A stretch of DNA of 64,000 bases from Dipteris shenzhenensis (Eukaryota; Polypodiophyta; Polypodiopsida; Gleicheniales): NCBI GenBank assembly GCA_047967505.1, contig CM106538.1. One strand, given 5' to 3'. The notes under the pieces are model-generated. The model saw only the letters and a list, made by a program, of their open reading frames with translations, had not been told where the DNA came from and ran no database searches. Position 1 is the first letter of the stretch. The number at the start of each line of letters is the position of its first letter. This document shows, in pieces, positions 53,955 to 64,000 of this stretch. The position numbers and the translations under genes were made by a program.

Positions 53955-56900
53955 GTATCTTTGACAACATCTTCTCATTTTGGGAAGCTTTTGACTGGGC
54001 CATGCATAATGGCCACAGGCTGGCTTTTCTACTCCTAGACTTTGAGAAAGCTTATGACAGGGTAGACTCGGGCTTTATGGAGGACACACTTACTTGCATG
54101 GATTAGAGGGGTGTCAGCCCTCTACAGATGAGCCCACAACTAGGTTCTTATTGGTGGAGTCAAGGGGGACAGGTTTGAGATTACTAGATCAGTCTACCAA
54201 GGATGCCCTCTAGCTCCCTTTCTGTTCTTATTTGTGGCTGAAGCTGTAAGCTATTACATTAGAGCTCAAGCTGATATTCTAGGAGTCAGACTTCAATTGA
54301 GGCAGGAGGATGAGCTCTTGGACAGTGAGTTGGCAGATGATACGGCTGTTTTTTTGGATGCCACTCCACAGACACTGAATTCATTCAAGACGGCGTTGGA
54401 TTTGTTTGGCATTGCGGCAGGTGCATACATTAATTGGAACAAATCCAATGGCTTTTGGATCAGTGATGAGGACACTCTAGACTGGGGGAATGAAATAGGG
54501 CTCACTTGGATTCAAAGGGGTGTTTCCGTCATATATCTGGGATGCCAAGTTGGGATGGACATCTCTCCAACACAGCAGTTTGCTCCCGTGTTGGAAAGTA
54601 TCAGGAGGAAACTCATCTTTGGAGTTCTGCCATACTTGACCTTGCATCCAGAAGTGTGACTGTGAACCAGGTATTATTGGCCACTGCCTGGTTCGTTTTC
54701 TCTAATTGGTGCAGGTCTAGAGGTTGTATCGCTTAGCTCATGAGACCTAGCACTGAATTCATTCAGGATAGCATTGGATTTGTTTTACATTGCGGCAGGT
54801 GCACACATAAATTGGAACAAATCCAATTGTTTTTGGATCAGTGATGAGGACACTCCAGTCTGGGGGATTGACATAGGGTTCACTTGGATTCAGAGGGGAG
54901 TTTCCGACAGGTATCTGGGATGCCAGGTTGGGGTGGGCATCTCTCTGGCACAGTAGTTCGCTCCCGTGTTGGAGAGTATCGGGAGGAAACTCATCTTTTG
55001 GAGTTCACCCAGACTTGACCTTGCATCCTGAGTTGTAGTTGTGAACCAGGTCTTATTGGCCACTGCGTGGTTTGTTTGCTCATGTTGGTGCAGATCTAGA
55101 GGTTGTATTGCTCTGCTAATGAGACCTATCAGGAACTTCCTATGGAGTGGCTTAGATGGCAACTCAAATGTTGTAGCCATGGTGGCTTAGGAGACCCTCA
55201 TTCTCCCCACAGGAGAAGGAGGTCTCAATATTATTGACCCGAACTTGCAGTGTATGGCCTTGATCTGCAAGTTTGTACCACGTGGATTGATGCTGGATAG
55301 GAACCCTGGAAAGATTTTTTCTCACGCAGCATTCATTCTTGTACTCCATCTCATGGGGGAGATTGGATGGACATCATCAGATGGATCTTTACTTCAGTCC
55401 ATCTTAAATCTCCCCCTTCCCCTCTCATGGCTGCTATTCTGAAAGCTTGGGGCAGCTTCAGAAACACTCTTCATGTAGTTCCACCCACCTCTCATGAATT
55501 AATTCACAGGAAGCCAGTCATGTGGAATGACTCAATATTGGATGACCATGGCAGGCCACTTGGAGTGTCACACTATATGCAGTGGTCTAGATGGGAGAGG
55601 GGACCTGCTTCTTCAATAGGTGCCTGGCAGGCCTTTAGGAGACTTCCAGAGGATCAGAGACTCTTAGTAGTTGGCCACCTCAGAGGGAGTGCAGTCAGGA
55701 TACAGCAGATAGAGGCAGCCGTTCCGACAGAGCGGATAGACACAGATGACATGCCCATCACAGAGTCCACTTGGTGGGGAGCATTCTCACAGGGACAAGC
55801 ATTCCTTTTCAGGTTCTTGCCCTGTGGGATGCACATGAGGATACCCTAGTCTTTGATTGTTCAGTCAGAAGGCAAACTTACCAGATCTTCTGATGATATT
55901 CTTTTGGAGGTTGCATGTTAGCGTGTCACGATTGCAAATTTCATGGAATGGGGCACGGACTCATAGTGGTATCTTGACCCCGATCCTCTTCTCCCTTCGC
56001 TGGGGTCTTGGAGACTCTGGTTATACAGTGGTTCCCCTATTAGGTTCCTGCAGTGGGACCCAGGGGATAGGATTGATGAGGGGCACCAAGAGAAGAGCAT
56101 CCCCTTCTTTTGTTATACAGTCAGAAATGCACGGAGTTTTCAGCTCAACAGTAGAGGTTGGAGGTTCTCCAGAGCCCCTCATTGGGATAGTTTTCAGATT
56201 TCTGCAGTTGTGCGGAAAAACTTTTGGCATAGGCTGTGGAAATCCCTCATGAATAGAAAGATCACTCTTTTCTTTTGGCTTTCTATTCATGGAGGGATTG
56301 CAGTGAACCTGTGGAGATCCAAGTTTGGGGCTGACCCTACTTGTCCTCTTTGCCACATAGCAGTCGAGTCAGTACTGCATTGCCTTTGGGAGTGCAGACA
56401 GGCGAGGACGATTTGGAAAGGTGTTGCTAGGATTTTCAGCATCTTTGATATTGCACCTTTCTATATGACCTTGGGTTCAGTAGCATGGTTATCTCTTACT
56501 GGCCCTCAGGTGTTCTTCGTGGGACATGATCCAGATCCAACTCTCATTGTACGGAGACACTCAGTGGAGTCTTGTTCCCTTCAGGATGTTCCCTTCACTC
56601 GTTTCAGAGCTGCTCATGCCTTAGTTGACACATCATGGGAGATTCTCGCTAGCATTGCAGCTTGGCATATTTGGAGAGCTAGGTGTACAGAGGTGATGGA
56701 GGATACCCAGGTTCATCTCTCTCAGGCTATGGCCAGTATTTGGATCAACATAGTACACACTCTGATGGCCATCTAGGCGAGCATGCAGGTATCAACCACT
56801 ACCAGGAGAGTTCCTTTCTTCTCTGAGTCTCCCTTAGGGTTGAGGTGGCATTTTCAGCCTTCGCCTTGGTTTTTTATTAGCTCCTTTTCAGCTGTTTTTT

Positions 56901-56995
56901 TCCTATGCATGATGTGTTCCCGCATTTGAGCTTGCTCTCGCGGTTTTCATTCATACTTAATGAAGTAATTTTCTTGAAAAAAATAAAAATAAAAT
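53955..56995 (+). mobile_element. L1-like LINE L3, 5'-truncated (RT to 3' end)
   Basis: Starts within RT (IFDNIFSFWEAFDWAMHNGH; LLLDFEKAYDRVD), GGVKGDRFEITRS and YQGCPLAPFLFLFVAEAV, LADD box at 54330-54341, a 378-bp partial duplication (from 54373, again at 54751), thumb region, then QQIEAAVPTERIDTDDMPIT, zinc domain (about 56060-56420; CPLCHIAVESVLHCLWEC), end of ORF2 and 3' UTR with GAGCTTGCTCTCGCGG, CATACTTAATGAAG and an A-rich tail at 56975-56995. Many stops. Confidence 0.88.
54373..55128 (+). repeat. 378-bp diverged tandem duplication in LINE L3 RT
   Basis: 54373-54750 and 54751-55128 both begin cactgaattcattca and encode the same RT segment (ALDLF-IAAGA-INWNKSN; ISDEDT; YLGCQVG). The copies differ by roughly a tenth of positions, so either an old duplication or a joint between two LINE copies. 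Confidence 0.85.
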
Positions 56996-57083
56996 TGAAT
57001 GTATGCCATAAAATTTGATTGAACAATTCATAGCTTGACATTCAAAGGCCATGCGTCAAGTTTCTAGTATTTAAGTTTCTTTT

Positions 57084-57675
57084 TCAGTTTTGCCAAAACC
57101 CAATCAAATTGTTGTCAACGAGTGATCTTCCAACCAAGAGGATAACCCAAATGACGAACCAGCTGATTTGGTTGGACAATTTGGGTGAGAGTATACCGTG
57201 GCCAACCACTAAAGGAAGAACAGAATCTAAAACTGAAATGCATGTTCCTTCTTTGGTGCCCAAAGCCAAAAACCAAAATGTATGACCAGAGAGGAATTTA
57301 CTGAACTTTGTACAATCACTAGCATCTAGATTGTGTTCATGAATAAAGAGTATAGCAATAGGACTCCCAATAACACCTTGATTAAGATGATTATGAATCA
57401 ACTGCCTTCGGTGGTGATGAGGCACACCATCGAGGCGTTGAACGTTCCAGGTGACAATCTTCATCGCCGTGATGAAGATGAGTGAAAGACCTTACCTCAA
57501 CTGGTAGCGGAAAATAATTCCCTCCTACACATAAGGTGTCCTACCATAATGTTGCTGCTGCAGAGGAGGGAAATCTCCACAAGGGAAAGCACTCCCACAC
57601 TTGTGGATGGTGATACACTATCAACATGAACACCAAGAACCACGTTACCAATCGAAGAAGGCATAATCTCCTCCT
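57084..57675 (-). pseudogene. LINE L4: endonuclease N-terminus and ORF1 end
   Basis: Minus frame MKIVTWNVQRLDGVPHHHR, the classical start of an L1-type endonuclease, with FIHEHNLDASD (the catalytic Glu block) and GHTFWFLALGTKEGTCISVL. It is the best preserved endonuclease N-terminus of the family here and the part missing from L1. 57480-57675 corresponds to the ORF1 end. Interrupted at 57675 by an LTR-X. Confidence 0.82.
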
Positions 57676-58008
57676 TGTTAGGAAATGGAGTCAAGATGAG
57701 TCAGTTTGGTGTGTTCTATTGTGAGTTCTAGTCTATTGTGTCCTATGGATGCCACTGTCACATTGGGAGTTATTCCATATGCATTGGTGTTCATATGTGT
57801 GTGTGTGCTCTATATAGGAGTTGTACTTGTCTAGTGTCAAATCAATCAAGTATCAAGCCTACAAGCTCTTTGGTCTACATGTGAGTACTTTCATTTTTTT
57901 CATTGCTCTTGCTATTTCATTTCCATTTCATTATGTCTCTCTTTGAGTATTATTATCTGTCTCACTAGCCTACCCTCTCTCTCTCTCCCTCTCCACCATG
58001 CACCTTCA
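57676..58008 (+). repeat. Solo LTR of family LTR-X inside LINE L4
   Basis: 333 bp, TGTTAGGAAATGG...GCACCTTCA, with tctatatagg TATA-like box. Flanks ctcct (57671-57675) and ttcct (58009-58013), one mismatch. Homologous to 52767-53110. Confidence 0.78.
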
Positions 58009-59265
58009 TTCCTTACCAATATCAACCAGAGGAGAGAAGGAGTTTCTATGGAAACATTATGGCTTCGGAACCCGATCAAGAAATGAGGACTGCAGAGGTG
58101 ATGTGGAGGGGGGCTGTGAGATGGATTCTCGTCCGATTTCACTCTAGTATGCACATCCTTGTTGTCGCCTCCACCAGCATGAGTATTGACCTTTGAGTGT
58201 TTTCCATTCCATCTCTTCTTCCTCTTCTGTTTCACGCTTGCACTATCACTGGAACCACAATCCCCTCTGCACTCATTTCCTAGTTGTCACCATCACCTTG
58301 CGATCCATTGCACCGTCACTTTCAATGAAGTTGCTGGTAGTTTCGCATCAACACCCACAGTTGCAAGTATTATGTGCTCCTTGCATCTCACACCAGTGGC
58401 CTTTGGTCTCCGGTATCACCTCCAGAACATATCAGAGCTCCCCTAGACACAAGGTTAGAACAGAATGCCATAGGTTAACACTAGCCATGTCATGTCCATA
58501 CGTGGACATAACAGTTGGTGATCTAGAAAGAGCCCTGGATCCTTGACCAAGTAGCCATCAATGTGTGCACAATATCCATCAAGATGCAGCAAAGGGTCTA
58601 AAAGGGATGAGATGTACGCTGTCTAATACCTCTGTGAGTATTAGTTCCTGGCACATCTAGAGGTAGACGACCAATTATCTCCCAGTTTGTATTCAAAGGA
58701 GCTCGGGGGCTTGGAATTCGAGATATAGGAACTGCACATATTAGACAGAAAGTAATAATATGAAGGTGGACCTTTATAGCCCAAGATGAGTTCATGCTTT
58801 CAAGAAGTACATGAGGCCCAATCAAGAACATTCTGGATACCGAACCTCAAGTAAGGTATAAAGTTGAAGGGATGAATCTACTCATAGCCCTGCAATCTTA
58901 GCCCAAATATTGCTGGCCTGTTTGCATTCTTAAGGCAATGCTGGATAGACTCTGAGGGATGTAAGCGCTATAGACATGAGGGATTTGCTCCAAAAGTCTC
59001 CCTCCACGTTTAGATTTCTGTGAGAAATTCTATATGCACCAGACCCAAGTATTTCACAAGATCACAAAGCGTGCAAGGGCTTAGAAGTTTCTCCAAATCT
59101 CCCACTAAAACATCTCTCCATAGGTCATAGAATCTGATTGGGCGGGTGACTATGATGATCGATGCTCCATTCCATAGTATTCTCACTAGGATTGCTCGCA
59201 TATCATCGCTTGATAGGAACAACCAATACTGGTTTCTTGGGTATTTCATCCCTTCCATGGAGGGG
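58009..59265 (-). pseudogene. LINE L4 ORF1, strongly degraded (tentative)
   Basis: Minus stretches such as QYWLFLSSDDMRAILVRILWNGASIII (59100-59230) and IPSPRAPLNTNWEIIGRLPLD (58640-58720) are arranged as expected for an ORF1 upstream of the endonuclease. Stops are frequent and I can only tentatively link them to the family. Confidence 0.45.
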
Positions 59266-60665
59266 GCCGTTTAAGGATATTTCAATGAATGGTCATGTAG
59301 GTTGATCATAGTAGGGTCAACCCATGAATTGGTGCTTAGTAATTCTTACCCTAATTGAGGTAAGCTGTCTTATATGAATTGTTGCTTAGTAATTCTCAGC
59401 CTAATTAAGGTAAGCTGTCTTATATGATTTGTTGTGACATGTCATTATTCCACATCATCATCTCTTTAGGGTTAGTTTTGGGTTCATATATGAGTGCTAA
59501 TGCCTTTGTATTGTCACTTTTGGTGTCTGAGTTGTGGAAGCACTGGTAGCTTTCATTGTGCACTCTTTTAAGTTCTCTTCTTCCTTTTAGTGAGGCTTTG
59601 TGAAAGAGGCAAAAAAGGGCTGCGATGAGGCTGACGTTGTGCTGGGTGTGTGAGTGGCAAGAATTGAATAGAGGGGAAGAAAGGTGGGAGGGAGCTGTAT
59701 AGGAGGTGGACAATGGATCAATGATGACAAGGAGGCAATGTGTCAAGAGCACGCGTAGCATGAGCTGCTTGACCAGAATGTGGGGAAAAGATTGATGCAA
59801 CTTGTATGATCTTGTTGAAGCCTTGCACTTGCTTTGTAGGTGCCTCCTAAACTAGAGCTGATGCGTTTGTCACAATTTTTTCCTCCTTGCACAAAGCAAG
59901 TCGGCATAGGCATGGCCTAGAAAAGGGAGGCTTGGCCAAATGATCCATACGATGGACCAAACATGATTTCATTAGATGACTTCATGGGTGACCAGGTGAC
60001 TTTTCTGGTTGACTTCTGGGGTGACTTCATAGTGACTTTTTCCGTGACTTTAGGGACTCAGTGGGCAATCTTTTGGTTACTAGTTAGTGACATTGTGGAG
60101 GACTTCATGGGAGACTTGGTCAAGGACTTGATGGGTGAGAAGTCACCGACATAAACCGATGGCTCTCTAGGCCACTTCGATGATGACTTTCTTGATGGGT
60201 TTGATAACGATTTTCTTGATGATTTCTTGACGACTTTCAAGATCATTTCCTAGGTGAGAACCATGGTAATTTCTGTAGAAAATTGGTGAGAACCATGGTA
60301 ATTTCTGTGGACCCCAATTTTCTACATATTTACAATGTAGCTAAGTTGATTTTGATGGTTACTATGTACTTCTATTGTTTCATACATCATTTGCACAGAA
60401 CCCTCTAGGTTCTAAGTTTGATACTACTTTGTATGGAGGGGCACTCCTGAATCCATTTTCAAGAGTGGTTCGTCTGTGTTAAGATGCCTCTAGGCTTGGA
60501 TACACACTTGAGCGCAAATTTAAGATGGTAGAGAAAGTGGGATGATGGTGGATAAAGTAACCCTAGTTTCTGGATGTTCAATGTTTGAAGCTATACTGGT
60601 TAAGTAAATGACAGGTTGGTAGCACATTTTTTCCCTGATTGCTACTTTTTGTGTATTGGATTTAG
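59266..60665 (+). other. End of giant intron, no recognised element
   Basis: Frames at 59420-59800 (minus) and 59963-60154 (+) have no family. 59960-60250 is built from repeated gacttcatgggtgac-like words, giving a low-complexity ORF. A 32-bp-period duplication (gtgagaaccatggtaatttc) lies at 60254 and 60286. Confidence 0.4.
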
Positions 60666-60965
60666 GTGACGAGATTGTACAAGGAGAAAGACTATGCGGA
60701 GATGGAGTTTGTGGTAAAGACAAATTTATGCTTGCATTCTTCTATCTTATTTGTGTTTTGAAAGGAGTAGATTGCTAGAATGCAATAAGCATTGCATCCT
60801 TCCATTCCCCAGTATTTTTTATGGCTTGAAGTATACAATATACAGATTGGTGCAGTTCCTATAGAAGATGCTATTGGAAAAGATGTGATTGTCCGCTTGG
60901 TGACTGATGTCAACAGCAAGGATGTGTTCTATACAGACTCAAATGGCCGGGATTTCATCAAAAGA
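60666..60965 (+). CDS. GH38 alpha-mannosidase, two further exons after the giant intron
   Basis: Exon 60666-60713 (48 bp) encodes VTRLYKEKDYAEMEFV. Exon 60846-60965 (120 bp) encodes IGAVPIEDAIGKDVIVRL...FYTDSNGRDFIKR. In the family these follow directly after the PWI(S/Y)Q segment that ends exon 5 at 12495, and FYTDSNGRDF is one of the best conserved blocks of plant and animal lysosomal alpha-mannosidases. Splice signals: gatttag before 60666, gtaaag after 60713, atacag before 60846, gtgagt after 60965. All three junctions are phase 0. The expected following residues (the GNYYP region) are not found before 64000, so the next exon lies outside. The conserved frame across all seven exons argues that the gene is functional. 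Confidence 0.93.
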
Positions 60966-62417
60966 GTGAGTCTATATCCTATGCTCAGTTGCAAGCTTTG
61001 CTCTCATCGTGATTGTCATATATGATTTCTAGGCAGCACAAATGGCGATTTAAGTATATATTGAATATTTACTGTTGCTAGTCTGAGTGATGAATTTATG
61101 TGCTTATCTGTAAGCATCCGTAGTCCATGTAGCTGGTCTGTATCAAATTTATCAATCTGTCTTGACAACTTGAGCCTTACAGTTTGAGAATTTGAGCCCC
61201 TTACATTTGCAGTGACTCAAAGGAGGAAACAATATATTGCTAGATCTCAATCAGAAGTTAGACTGTACTGATGGATGTTTAGGCTTGAGGGGAACAAATA
61301 ATCATGTTATAACTGTGGCCAGATTGGAACAGCACATAGGAATGATGGAATTGAAAATTCAACTTTTTATTCGACATGCAGAAAAAGGGTCTCCGTAACT
61401 CCTGTCTGGAATACCCAGCATCTGCAAAATTGCCTCCTAAAAGGCTTTTGCTTTTGTACTTTCTCGTTGGATAAGCTCAATCCCTTCTATTTTGCAAGAT
61501 TTTGAGAGATGGATGTTTGTCCCTTCTTCTAAATGGTAATGTAGATGAACGAGGGAAGAAGAGAGGAGGTTGAAGAAGAGCTCCTACTACTGGGGATTCT
61601 GCCCGCATCAGCACAGACATTTGTTCATGCGAGCAAACAACAAAGCTAGAACTAGAGCAAGGAGGTGTCCGGCCTGCATGTCCACTTTGACATCTTCAAT
61701 TTCTTCCAAGTTCTATGTGATTTCTTCCAATGGTGTTCGGTTTGGCATTTTTCTCCCCTTGATTCTCACTGGTTCCTGGCTAGCAAGGTTGTTGGATGGG
61801 AACAAAGCAAGCTTCTTTTGCCAAGAAATTAGCCACAATTTTAAACCCTTGGAATATGTTGACTATTTACCTTGTCGAAATTTTGACACCACTGCATAGC
61901 CTGTTGATGTCGTAGTATCAGATCTTTAGTCTGGACCTTCTAGAGCAGAAGAAGCTGGAAACATGATGCATTCCCTACTAGAAGAAGCTGGAAAGATAAT
62001 GCAGAAAAAGCCAACCATCCCCATTGGCAGAAGTATGCACAAAGCTATGCCAATCGTACAACTTTGCCTGGTCTAACGGCTGATGAATCTGAATCAGATG
62101 CAAGTGTCAAACGACGACAACTAGAAAGGTTAGCTGCAGGCTTTATGTTCCCTTTCCAGGATTTCAAGATTTCTATTGATCTTGACACACCAGGAACTCG
62201 GTTATGGTTGCACCAAATTGGTTTATTTGAGTATGCACAATTACTATGGGAAGAATGGTTTATTTGAGTATGCACAATTACTATGTTTTTGGTCCTGAAT
62301 AGTTCAAATCCTTGCAAAAATCAATGCGTGAGATTCCCCCTGGTGCCGCCTTCTTAACACCCGAATTGGGAGTTCCCCAAAACAGTTGGGTGCTTGATTT
62401 GTTGATCTTGTGTGTGC
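60966..62417 (+). other. Start of downstream mannosidase intron
   Basis: No exon of the expected next mannosidase segment found. A 109-codon frame at 61570-61899 and a 67-codon frame at 62064-62267 have no family I recognise. A 28-bp direct repeat (gtttatttgagtatgcacaa) occurs at 62221 and 62258. Confidence 0.4.
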
Positions 62418-62615
62418 TTAAGACTGAGAAATTAAGGCTGAATATTTGGCTTGATTGTCAGTGTTAGCTTGCACTGGGTCACTATACCAGAATTCAACTC
62501 CTTGTTTGGGTGAGATCAAGACTCCTCCTGTACTTGCAATATTGTTAGAGCATTTATATGCATCATCAAAAGCCAAGGTCCACGTGGACTTTATACAAGG
62601 ACTAATAGCCAACAT
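62418..62615 (-). pseudogene. RNase H fragment of a gypsy-type element
   Basis: A 65-codon minus frame with WTLAFDDAYKCSNNIASTGG, VLISPKQGVEFWY and NTDNQAKYSALI. This resembles the RNase H of plant gypsy elements (WTLYVDGA..., GAGVVLISP, NNEAEYEALI) with degraded catalytic residues (D present in the first strand, E of AEYEAL replaced by K). Neighbours give no further pol sequence. Confidence 0.6.
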
Positions 62616-63130
62616 CCTATGTGTTCCTACGATCCAAAATCAGCAAAATAAGCAGGTGGGGAGAAGCTAAAACCTCTAGGATAGGGGTGCATTTGAAGAA
62701 CATTTTCCCATCTGTTGACCAGTCATTGTCCAAGATGATGACCAGAATCGGTCCAAACCATGACCGGACTTCGTGTAGTACAGACCAAGGACCAACACCG
62801 TAACATCGGTGACGGATCTTGGTGATGCAGAGAAGCAAGGCAAAGACATCACGGGTCCCAATTCCCAAGACTGAGGATTTGCAGAGAGTACGCACATGTA
62901 TGCTATCCTCCACATGCAAGAGTTATAGCACTGCGCAGTGTAGAAGGTGACGCCGCACAGGAGTTATGGCACCGCCAAGGAGTCAGTGCGGGTGCAGAAG
63001 CCAAATCACTATCGGAGACATTAAGGGCGAGTCCATATCCTCGAGGGGGGATGCCTATCCACCAATTGGGAAAGAGGAGAATCATGGCAGCCAATGGAGA
63101 GATTGCAGTATGGCTGCATCAATCTATGAG
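62616..63130. other. Unassigned intron sequence
   Basis: Short frames on both strands without a recognised family. Confidence 0.35.
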
Positions 63131-63134
63131 TCTC

Positions 63135-64000
63135 CTCTCGAGGTGGGTGTACAAGACTATATGCTGCATATGAAAAAACAATTCCACGGCTCCTGTCCAA
63201 GCATCAAACCTCTCACCACCATCTTACAGAGCAATGCCCTACACTGCAGGTCTAGGTCAATGATATTGAGGCCCCCTTCCCAAGTGGGTAGAATCAGGGT
63301 CTCCCAAGCCACCCTGGCTATGGCATCTATCATGCCATCTAGTCCACTCCACAAAAAGTTCCTTACTGGTCTCTTGAGCTGAGTGATACTAACACTTGAA
63401 TGGCACCAGCAAGAAAAAACAAACCAAGCAGTAGCCAGTAACACCTGGTTGACCACCACGACCCTAGATGCAAGGTCTAGTTTGACCAAATTCCAAAAAA
63501 GGAATTTTCCTCCTTATGCTCTCCAACACAGGAGAAAACTGTTGTGCAGAAGAGATGCCCACACCTACCTGGCACCCCAAATAGCTGACAGAGATACCCC
63601 TTTTAATACAAGTGAAACCAATATTAGCTCCCTTAGTCCGGAGTGTCCTCAGTGTTGATCCAAAAGCCATTGGATTTGTGCCAGTTTATATGTGCCTCTG
63701 CTGCCATGCAAAACAAATCCAATGCTATCCTAAAAGAAGTGAGCTTCTGTGGCGTGGCATCCAAAAAAACTGCCGTATCATTTGGTAGCTCACTGTCCAA
63801 TAGCTCATCTTCTTGTGTCAATGGAAGTCTCAGGTCAACAATATAAGCATGAGATCTAATGTAGATACTCATAGCTTCATCCACAAACAAGAAAAGAAAG
63901 GGGGCTAAAGGACATCCTTGACAGACTGATCTAGAGATCCAAACTTGTCTCACCTAACTCCTCCAATAATTACCTGGCTATGGGCTGATTTATAAAGAGT
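63135..64000 (-). mobile_element. L1-like LINE L5, RT fragment running off the right edge
   Basis: Minus strand: VCQGCPLAPFLFLFVDEAMS (63890), ELPNDTAVFLDAT (box LPND at 63777-63788 in place of LADD), INWHKSNGFWINTEDT, SVSYLGCQVGVGISSAQQF, LDLASRVVVVNQVLLATAWF and SGLDGMIDAIARVAWETLIL, ending near 63135 without 3' UTR or tail. Frameshifts near 63480 and 63640. Confidence 0.88.

Larger units (their letters stand above)
12496..60665 (+). other. 48,170-bp intron of the alpha-mannosidase gene
   Basis: The donor gtatga follows ...WIHQ and the acceptor is tggatttag. Both flanking exons are phase 0 and continue the protein without gap or overlap relative to the family. The intron is filled with nested copia, gypsy, L1-like and other non-LTR elements on both strands. 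Other introns within the window that have both ends visible are 78-356 bp. The interval could in principle be an assembly join, but exons on both sides lie in the correct order and strand. Confidence 0.85.

Noticed and set aside
59963-60250. ORF rich in Asp/Phe/Val built from gacttcatggg words
   Set aside because: Low-complexity repeat; equally open on the other strand; no family.
61570-61899. 109-codon frame in the downstream intron as a possible mannosidase exon
   Set aside because: Does not match the expected segment after FYTDSNGRDFIKR and lacks a splice-phase fit; no other family recognised.
62064-62285. 67-codon frame (DASVKRRQLERLAAGF...) as a host gene
   Set aside because: Short and isolated, with a direct repeat at its end; no family recognised.
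1-64000. tRNA or rRNA genes
   Set aside because: No cloverleaf or rRNA-like stretch noticed by eye; the TGGTATCAGAGC sites are tRNA-complementary primer sites, not tRNA genes.

Overview
This window is nuclear DNA of a land plant with a large, retrotransposon-rich genome. A fern, another seed-free vascular plant or a gymnosperm seems most likely, but the sequence does not settle the lineage. The only host gene I can support is the C-terminal part of a GH38 (lysosomal/vacuolar type) alpha-mannosidase on the + strand. Five exons lie at 11290-12495 and two more at 60666-60965. All seven join in one open frame with GT-AG junctions. The short introns are 78-356 bp, but the intron between exons five and six is 48,170 bp (12496-60665). 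The flanking introns also run past both window edges: at least 11.3 kb upstream and 3.0 kb downstream.

Nearly everything else is mobile DNA inside these introns. 1-5841 is the 5' portion of a Ty3/gypsy element on the minus strand. 5842-10200 holds a copia 3' end, LINE fragments and a decayed + strand gypsy pol cut by a small LINE with clear target-site duplications. From about 14.5 kb a copia element (C1) is split at 17516/27220 by a 9.7-kb L1-like LINE, which itself contains a GC-rich non-LTR element of another clade (about 17.74-22.09 kb).

The most striking structure is 28999-50129. A minus-strand L1-like LINE (L2) is interrupted by copia C2 (30160-46135). The right LTR of C2 is interrupted by copia C3 (36106-46046), and the integrase of C3 is interrupted by deleted copia C4 (39376-43301). 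The three copia insertions have 5-bp target-site duplications (tgaat, ttctt, ctcac), so the order of events can be read directly. LTR divergence agrees with it (about 3.0, 2.6 and 2.4 percent by hand alignment).

From 50 to 60.6 kb there are a gypsy gag-protease remnant, two solo LTRs of one family and two more LINE copies. A degraded RNase H and another LINE follow the last exon.

The most unusual signal is in the untranslated leaders of C3, C4 and (weaker) C1. These are packed with GTAC tetramers, often CCGTAC or CGTACAA, the core recognised by plant SBP-box transcription factors; about 31 occur in 470 bp of C3. C3 and C4 then carry a second array of AATTTGGGGCTTTT-like repeats. Most nonsense codons in the copia ORFs are CAG to TAG changes, as expected from decay of methylated CHG cytosines.
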